Notes under the pieces: model-generated | What the model was told of the DNA's origin: nothing | What the model saw: the letters and a program-made list of their open reading frames with translations, nothing else | Databases searched by the model: none | Shown here: piece by piece, positions 59,058 through 64,000 of the stretch | Layout: the number at the start of each line of letters is the position of its first letter | How positions within the stretch are numbered: position 1 is the first letter of the stretch | Made by a program: the position numbers and the translations under genes | Assembly: GCF_900114705.1 (NCBI RefSeq) | Contig: NZ_FOTW01000014.1 | Coordinates: 62,001 to 126,000 of the forward strand | Origin: Rugamonas rubra | GTDB taxonomy: Bacteria; Pseudomonadota; Gammaproteobacteria; Burkholderiales; Burkholderiaceae_D | Length of the DNA stretch: 64,000 nt | Reading direction: 5' to 3'

Positions 59058-59478
59058 GTTGAAACTCCGCAGCTGCTTAGGAGCCGCGATATTGCCTGCG
59101 AAGCGGCGCCGATTCAAGTGTCTTGAGTGACAAATCGTCAACTTCGGGCAAATGGGCCGCAAGTGCGTCGATTCGCCGAACGGTCGAGGCGGCGTCACCA
59201 TCGCGCCGGCGCCGGCCTGGTCGCCCATGTAATTTTTCGTAAGGATATCTTGCGTAGTGTTGCTGGTCGGGGCAGGCGGCGTGGCGGCCGACGGGCCGCA
59301 AAGCCCGTCGTGGCGCGGGCCATACCACTTGCGCGTAAAGAATTGTAAGCCGCCAGCTTGTGGTAAAGAAATCTAGCGAATCTGCCAAGATTCGGTGTTA
59401 CGATTCAAAAACACGCCGAGCTCAGGCGATGCTTCCGACAGAGAAGCGATTCCGCGTTTCGATACAAGGAGACAAGCA
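59058..59478. other. 421-base divergent intergenic region with two dyads
   Basis: No credible gene is seen. It contains a perfect 7-bp hairpin (GACGGGC 59290-59296 / GCCCGTC 59303-59309) and an 18-base dyad, CGAATC (59377-59382) and GATTCG (59389-59394), 85 bases before the sugar-binding protein gene. The latter could be an operator for an unseen regulator. I could not identify a convincing sigma-70 promoter. Confidence 0.4.
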
Positions 59479-60729
59479 ATGAAGCTGCACAGGACCCTAG
59501 GCCATGCACTGCTGTTGACGTTGTTGTCCGCCGGCGCCGCCCGCGCCGGCAATCTGCTCATCGAAAGTTGGCGGGTCGACGACAAGGCCCTGTGGGAGAC
59601 GGTGCTGATTCCCGCCTTCGAAAAAACGCATCCCGGCATCAAGGTCAAGTTCTCGCCGACCGCGCCGACCGAATACGATTCCTCCTTGGCGGCCCGGCTG
59701 GCCGGCGGCACCGCCGGCGACCTGATGGCCTGCCGTCCCTTCGACGTCTCGCTGGCGCTGTACAAGAAGGGCCATCTGGACAAGCTCGACGGCAAGCCGG
59801 GTATGCAGAACTTCCCCAACATCGCCTTGCTGGCCTGGCAGACCGACGACGCCAAGGACACCTTCTGCATGCCGATCGCCTCGGTGATCCACGGCTTCCT
59901 CTACAACAAAAAAATCTTCAAGCAGCTGAACCTGCAGCCGCCCAAGACCGAGGCGGAGTTCTTCAGCGTGCTCGACGCGATCAAGAAGACCGGCAACATC
60001 GCGCCGCTGGCGCTGGGCACGGCCGACCAGTGGGAGTCCAGCCAGATCGTCTTCACCAGCATCGGGCCGAACTACTGGCACGGCGAGGACGGCCGCATGT
60101 CGCTGATCGCCGGCAAGGCCAAGTTCACCGATCCGGCCTTCGTCGGCGCGCTGGAGTACGAGGCCAAGCTGGGCACCTATCTGGCCAAGGGCGCCAGCGC
60201 ACAGACCTACGGCGACAGCCAGAACCAGTTCGCGCTGGGGCGGGCGGCGATTTATCCGGCCGGCTCCTGGGACATCTCCTACTTCAACCAGACTTCCGGC
60301 CTGGAGCTGGGCGCCTTTCCGCCGCCGGTCAAGCGCGCCACGGACAAGTGCTACATCTCCGACCACATGGACATCGGCATGGGCGTCAACACGCGCTCGA
60401 AGAACAAGGCCGACGCCTACACCTTCCTGAGCTGGGTCGGCTCGGCCGAGTTCGCCGACATCTACACCAACCGCGTCACCGGTTTCTTCTCGCTGTCCAA
60501 GCATCCGGTCAAGGTGCGCGATCCGCTGGCCAAGCAGATGGTCGACTGGCGCGCCAGCTGCGCCTCGACCATCCGGGTCAATTCGCAGGTGCTCAACCGG
60601 GGCCAGCCGAGCATGGAGAACGAGCTGTGGAACATCAACGCCCAGGTGTTGAACGGCAAGCTGGCGCCGAAGGACGCGGCGGCCAAGCTGCAAAACGGAT
60701 TTGCCAAGTGGTATAAGCCACCGCAATAA
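59479..60729 (+). CDS. Carbohydrate ABC transporter, periplasmic binding protein
   Basis: 416-residue family 1 solute-binding protein. ATG 59479 follows AAGGAGACAAGC and begins a signal peptide (MKLHRTLGHALLLTLLSAGA, cut near ARA). Typical text: LIPAFEKTHPGIKVKFSPTAPTEYDSSLAARLAGGTAGDLMACRPF, PIASVIHGFLYNKKIF, RAAIYPAGSWDISYF, and GVNTRSKNKADAYTFLSWV. The sugar cannot be named; the closest architectural relatives import oligosaccharides. First gene of the importer operon; a terminator-like hairpin follows it. Confidence 0.88.
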   Translation: MKLHRTLGHALLLTLLSAGAARAGNLLIESWRVDDKALWETVLIPAFEKTHPGIKVKFSPTAPTEYDSSLAARLAGGTAGDLMACRPFDVSLALYKKGHLDKLDGKPGMQNFPNIALLAWQTDDAKDTFCMPIASVIHGFLYNKKIFKQLNLQPPKTEAEFFSVLDAIKKTGNIAPLALGTADQWESSQIVFTSIGPNYWHGEDGRMSLIAGKAKFTDPAFVGALEYEAKLGTYLAKGASAQTYGDSQNQFALGRAAIYPAGSWDISYFNQTSGLELGAFPPPVKRATDKCYISDHMDIGMGVNTRSKNKADAYTFLSWVGSAEFADIYTNRVTGFFSLSKHPVKVRDPLAKQMVDWRASCASTIRVNSQVLNRGQPSMENELWNINAQVLNGKLAPKDAAAKLQNGFAKWYKPPQ

Positions 60730-60761
60730 AGAAAACGCCTCCTCCTCCTCGGCGTTTGTTG

Positions 60762-60793
60762 TGCCGGCGTCGCCCAGGCGCCGGCATTTTTTT
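60762..60793 (+). terminator. Intra-operon terminator after the sugar-binding protein gene
   Basis: TGCCGGCG (60762-60769), a 9-base loop and CGCCGGCA (60779-60786) followed by seven T. It lies before the permease genes, so it must be leaky or the permeases need another promoter. A smaller AACGCC/GGCGTT hairpin precedes it. Confidence 0.85.
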
Positions 60794-60822
60794 ACCCCAC
60801 CCCACCCCGATCCGCCACGGTC

Positions 60823-60850
60823 GGGGTCTGACCCCGCGGGGTCAGACCCC
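60823..60850. repeat. REP-like palindrome (copy 2)
   Basis: GGGGTCTGACCCC (60823-60835) and GGGGTCAGACCCC (60838-60850) form a perfect 13-bp inverted repeat around GC. Its core is the same as the element at 8201-8224 but in the opposite arm order. It sits between the sugar-binding protein gene and the first permease. Confidence 0.65.
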
Positions 60851-60916
60851 TGGCTTGCGGGGGAAGGGCCGGCATCACGCCGGTCGTTGCAAGACCGCGT
60901 TTTTTTGGAGATTCCT

Positions 60917-61843
60917 GTGCAACCTGCCGACCGCAACATCGGCCGCTGGCAACTGGCGGCTTTCCTGGCGCCGGCCTTGCTGATCTATGCGCTGTTCAGC
61001 GCGCTGCCGTTGGTCGATACCTTGCGCCAGGGCTTCTTCAGCAGCGACGACGCCGGCCGCCAGACCTTCGCCGGCCTGGCCAACTTCCGCACCGTGCTGT
61101 TCGACGCCGATTGGTCGATGGCGTTCTGGAACGCGATGCGCAACAACCTGCTGTTCTTCGCCATCCACATGTTGCTGCAAAATCCCATCGGCCTGCTGCT
61201 GGCCACCTTGTTCAGCTTGAAGGGCCTGCGCGGCGCGCGCACCTACCGCACCTTAATTTTTCTGCCGACCTTGTTGTCGGTGGTGATCATCGGCTTCATC
61301 TGGCAGCTGATCCTGTCGCCGCTGTGGGGCGTCGGCGAGCGCCTGCTGGGCACGGTGGGCGCGGCCGGCCTGTTCCAACCGTGGCTGGGGCAGGAGGGCA
61401 CGGCGCTGGCGACGCTGGCGCTGATTTCGGTGTGGCAGTACATCGGCATTCCGACCATGCTGATCTACGCGGCGCTGCTGGCGGTGCCGGAGGAGATCGT
61501 CGAGGCGGCCCACGTCGAGGGCGCCGGCGCGCTGCGCATCTTTTGGGACATCAAGCTGCCGCTGATTTATCCAACCTTGGGGCTGGTGACCATCCTGACC
61601 TTCGTCGCCAACTTCAACGCCTTCGACCTGATCTATTCCGTCAAGGGCGCGCTGGCCGGCCCCAACTACGCCTCCGACATCCTCGGCACCTTGTTCTATC
61701 GCACCTTCTTCGGCTACCAGGCCCAGGTCGGCAACGCCAACATGGGCGCGGCGGTGGCCACGCTGATGTTCCTGGTGATACTGCTCGGTGTCGGCGCGTA
61801 TTTTGTTGGTGTGCAGCGGCGGCTGAGCCGCTACGCGCTGTGA
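60917..61843 (+). CDS. Carbohydrate ABC transporter permease (MalF/UgpA type)
   Basis: 308-residue inner-membrane permease with six membrane helices. I choose GTG 60917 after TTTTGGAG, giving MQPADRNIGRWQLAAFLAPA; the frame runs upstream through the palindrome but without support. The EAA loop reads EEIVEAAHVEGAGALRIFWDIKLPLIYP (about residues 190-220). Its stop is ten bases before the next permease. Confidence 0.9.
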   Translation: MQPADRNIGRWQLAAFLAPALLIYALFSALPLVDTLRQGFFSSDDAGRQTFAGLANFRTVLFDADWSMAFWNAMRNNLLFFAIHMLLQNPIGLLLATLFSLKGLRGARTYRTLIFLPTLLSVVIIGFIWQLILSPLWGVGERLLGTVGAAGLFQPWLGQEGTALATLALISVWQYIGIPTMLIYAALLAVPEEIVEAAHVEGAGALRIFWDIKLPLIYPTLGLVTILTFVANFNAFDLIYSVKGALAGPNYASDILGTLFYRTFFGYQAQVGNANMGAAVATLMFLVILLGVGAYFVGVQRRLSRYAL

Positions 61844-61853
61844 GGAGGGCGGC

Positions 61854-62708
61854 ATGACACCTTCGTCCGAGTCCGCGCTGCTGCGGCCCGATCTGGGCCG
61901 GCTGGCGGTGCATATCGTGCTGCTGGCCTACACCGCGCTGGCGCTGTTCCCCATTGCGCTGATCCTGATCAATTCGCTCAAGTCGCGCGCCGCCATCTTC
62001 GACGATCCGCTGGCGCTGCCCAGCGCCGCCACGCTGTCGCTGGTGGGCTTTCAGAAGGTGCTGTCGGCGACCAACTTCCTTCTGTTCTACGGCAACAGCC
62101 TGGTGGTCACGCTGGGTTCGCTGTTGTTGATCGTGCTGTTCGGCGCGATGGCGGCCTGGGCCTTGTCGGAATACTCCTTCCGTGGCAACCGCCTGCTGGC
62201 GCTGTTCCTAGCGCTGGGCATCATGATTCCCATTCGGCTGGGCACGGTGTCCATTCTGGAACTGATGGTCGCGCTGAACTTGACCAATACCTTGCTGGCG
62301 CTGGTGCTGGTGTACACGGCACAGGGCTTGCCGCTGGCGGTGATGATACTCACCGAGTTCATGCGCCAGGTGCCGGGCGAATTGAAGGACGCGGCGCGCT
62401 GCGACGGCGTCGGCGAGTTCAAGATCTTCTTCCAGGTGATCCTGCCGCTGGTCCGCCCGGCCATCGCCACCGTCGCCGTGTTCACCATGATCCCGGCCTG
62501 GAACGATCTGTGGTTCCCGCTGATCCTGGCGCCGTCCGAGCACACGCAGACCGTCACCTTGGGCGTGCAGCAGTTCATCGGCCAGTACGCGACGGACTGG
62601 AGTTCGGTGCTGGCAGCCTTGTCGTTGGCGGTGTTGCCGATGCTGTTGATGTACGCGATCTTTTCGCGCCAGCTGATCCGTGGCCTGACGGCCGGCGCGG
62701 TCAAGTAA
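61854..62708 (+). CDS. Carbohydrate ABC transporter permease (MalG/UgpE type)
   Basis: 284-residue permease, six helices. Opening segment LRPDLGRLAVHIVLLAYTALALFPIALILINSLKSRAAIF, EAA loop GELKDAARCDGVGEFKIFFQVILPLVRP and the helix AWNDLWFPLILAPSE are typical of the MalG group. Partner of the preceding permease. A GAGGAGGGC ribosome site precedes the ATG. Confidence 0.92.
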   Translation: MTPSSESALLRPDLGRLAVHIVLLAYTALALFPIALILINSLKSRAAIFDDPLALPSAATLSLVGFQKVLSATNFLLFYGNSLVVTLGSLLLIVLFGAMAAWALSEYSFRGNRLLALFLALGIMIPIRLGTVSILELMVALNLTNTLLALVLVYTAQGLPLAVMILTEFMRQVPGELKDAARCDGVGEFKIFFQVILPLVRPAIATVAVFTMIPAWNDLWFPLILAPSEHTQTVTLGVQQFIGQYATDWSSVLAALSLAVLPMLLMYAIFSRQLIRGLTAGAVK

Positions 62709-62741
62709 TCCAAGGGCAAGTGCAAAACAAAGGAAGGCAAG

Positions 62742-63869
62742 ATGGCTAGTGTGAGTCTGAGGCAATTGCGTAAATCGTATGACGGCAAGACCGACGTGCT
62801 GGCCGGCATCGACCTGGACATCGGCCACGGCGAGTTCGTCGTGCTGGTCGGGCCTTCGGGCTGCGGCAAGTCGACCCTGTTGCGCATGCTGTGCGGCCTG
62901 GAGCGGATCAGCGGCGGCAGCATGTTGATCGACGGCCGCGAGGTCAACCATCTGCCGCCGGCCGAGCGCGGCATCGCCATGGTGTTCCAGAGCTACGCGC
63001 TGTATCCGCACATGACGGTGTTCAAGAACATGGCCTTCGGCCTGAAGGTGGCGGGCGAGGGCAAGGCCGCCATCGCGGCGCGGGTGGGCAAGGCGGCGGA
63101 GATTTTGAAAATTGGCCATTTGCTGGAGCGGCTGCCGCGCGAGCTGTCCGGCGGCCAGCGGCAGCGCGTGGCGATCGGCCGCGCCATCGTGCGCGAGCCG
63201 CAGTTGTTTTTGTTCGATGAGCCGCTGTCGAACCTGGACGCGGCGCTGCGGGTGCAGACCCGGTTGGAGATCGCCAAGCTGCAACGCCAGTTGGGCGCCA
63301 CCACCGTTTATGTGACCCACGATCAGGTCGAGGCGATGACCTTGGGCGACAAGATCGTCGTCATGCACGAGGGCAGGGTGCAGCAGGCCGGCTCGCCGCT
63401 GGAGTTGTACCAGCAGCCGGCCAACCGTTTCGTGGCCGGCTTCATCGGCGCGCCGACGATGAATTTTTTCGCCGGCAAGGTGGTCGAGGCGGCGGCGGAC
63501 GGCGTGTTGGTGGCGCTGGAGCAGGGCGGCCAGGTGCGCGCGCTGGTCGACGGCAGCGGCCTGCGCGCCGGCGACGCGGTCAGCCTGGGCCTGCGCGCCG
63601 AGCATGCCGTGCCGGACGGCCAGGCGTCGCAGCGCTTCGCCGGCACGGTCAGCGTGGTCGAGCATTTGGGCGAGACCAACTACGTCTACCTGAGCATGGC
63701 CGACGGGCAGGACGTGGTGATACGCAGCGACGCCAATCTGGCGCTGCGGCTGGGCCAGCCGCTGGCCTTCGCCGCCGACAGCCAGGCCTTCCACCTGTTC
63801 GACGCGGACGGCCGCGCCGCCCGCCGCCTGCGTCCCGGCAACATGGTGGCGACCAGCCGCGAGGGCTAA
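62742..63869 (+). CDS. Carbohydrate ABC transporter ATP-binding protein (UgpC/MalK type)
   Basis: 375-residue ATPase. Walker [10 protein letters not shown] (about 38-46), Q loop MVFQSYALYPHMTVFKNM, signature LSGGQRQRVAIGRA, Walker B LFLFDEPLSNLDAALRVQ, and switch VYVTHDQVEAMTLGDKIVVM. After residue 235 come the MalK-type TOBE/OB domains (GFIGAPTMNFFAGKV, LGLRAEHA) that contact regulators or control subunits. Last gene of the importer; converges with the partial gene at the right edge. Confidence 0.94.
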   Translation: MASVSLRQLRKSYDGKTDVLAGIDLDIGHGEFVVLVGPSGCGKSTLLRMLCGLERISGGSMLIDGREVNHLPPAERGIAMVFQSYALYPHMTVFKNMAFGLKVAGEGKAAIAARVGKAAEILKIGHLLERLPRELSGGQRQRVAIGRAIVREPQLFLFDEPLSNLDAALRVQTRLEIAKLQRQLGATTVYVTHDQVEAMTLGDKIVVMHEGRVQQAGSPLELYQQPANRFVAGFIGAPTMNFFAGKVVEAAADGVLVALEQGGQVRALVDGSGLRAGDAVSLGLRAEHAVPDGQASQRFAGTVSVVEHLGETNYVYLSMADGQDVVIRSDANLALRLGQPLAFAADSQAFHLFDADGRAARRLRPGNMVATSREG

Positions 63870-63876
63870 GCCCTGC

Positions 63877-64000
63877 TTACAGCATCGGCAGGCGCAGCAT
63901 GTCGACGATCTTGCGGATCAGCAGGTTGCGGTTCTTCGTGTAGGGCGGGAAGAACAGCTTGATCAGCATCAGCGGCGAGGCGCGCAGCACGCCGCGCTCG
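63877..64000 (-). CDS. Unidentified protein, last 40 codons (runs off the right edge)
   Basis: Minus-strand frame open to the edge, stop TAA at 63879-63877. It reads ERGVLRASPLMLIKLFFPPY followed by TKNRNLLIRKIVDMLRLPML. It is basic and amphipathic, suggesting a membrane-associated or enzyme C-terminus. I do not recognise the family. Codon use and position (8 bases after the importer stop, convergent) support a real gene. Confidence 0.6.
   Translation of the reverse strand, partial: ERGVLRASPLMLIKLFFPPYTKNRNLLIRKIVDMLRLPML

Noticed and set aside
59077..59388. 103-codon minus-strand frame in the panE upstream region
   Set aside because: No ribosome site, no family resemblance, and it overlaps the panE start region in another frame.

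Overview
The window looks like a chromosomal segment from a high-GC betaproteobacterium of the Oxalobacteraceae (Massilia / Duganella / Janthinobacterium type). This rests on protein-level resemblance of the housekeeping genes, a PEP-CTERM protein, a CusABC/CopACD-type copper region and the general gene order; I could not run a database search. Genus-level placement is inference.

Layout. (1) 1-8170 is a complete phosphate-starvation locus: ppk1 (cut by the left edge, minus strand) diverges from pstS-pstC-pstA-pstB-phoU-phoB-phoR. The intergenic region carries two divergent Pho boxes, each followed at the expected distance by a -10 box. (2) 8171-21207 is housekeeping: a patatin-like lipoprotein, a GlcG/HbpS-family protein, carAB, greA, a DUF4149 membrane protein, yhbY, rlmE, ftsH, folP and glmM. 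Clear terminators separate most units. (3) 21271-22669 holds tRNA-Pro(TGG) and tRNA-Arg(TCT), then a higBA toxin-antitoxin pair with a palindromic operator and an orphan Phd-type antitoxin.

(4) 22670-41101 is mainly a copper-handling region of four blocks: a minus-strand block DUF2946 / TonB receptor / BNR-repeat protein / thioredoxin-like protein; a PEP-CTERM gene; a minus-strand cusCBA-type efflux operon headed by a small exported protein; and a plus-strand operon (Cys-rich small protein, His-rich protein, TolC-like lipoprotein, Tat-exported multicopper oxidase, CusF, CopC, CopD). A textbook CueR/MerR-type promoter with a 19-bp spacer lies just upstream of the last operon.

(5) 41157-57831 is a type VI secretion satellite, all on the minus strand: tssE-tssF-tssG, then tle3-tla3, vgrG, tle3-tla3, a third tla3, and a PAAR protein. 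The two tle3-tla3 units have exactly the same length (4,127 bp) and are nearly identical, yet they differ in discrete patches. The tla3 copies are mosaic with respect to each other. No separate immunity gene and no other core tss genes are present, although both flanks of the island are visible.

(6) 57832-64000 holds an antitoxin gene remnant, panE, a complete carbohydrate-type ABC importer (binding protein, two permeases, UgpC/MalK-type ATPase) and the last 40 codons of an unidentified minus-strand gene. A GGGTCTGACCC-type palindrome occurs at two distant intergenic sites and looks like a dispersed REP-like repeat.
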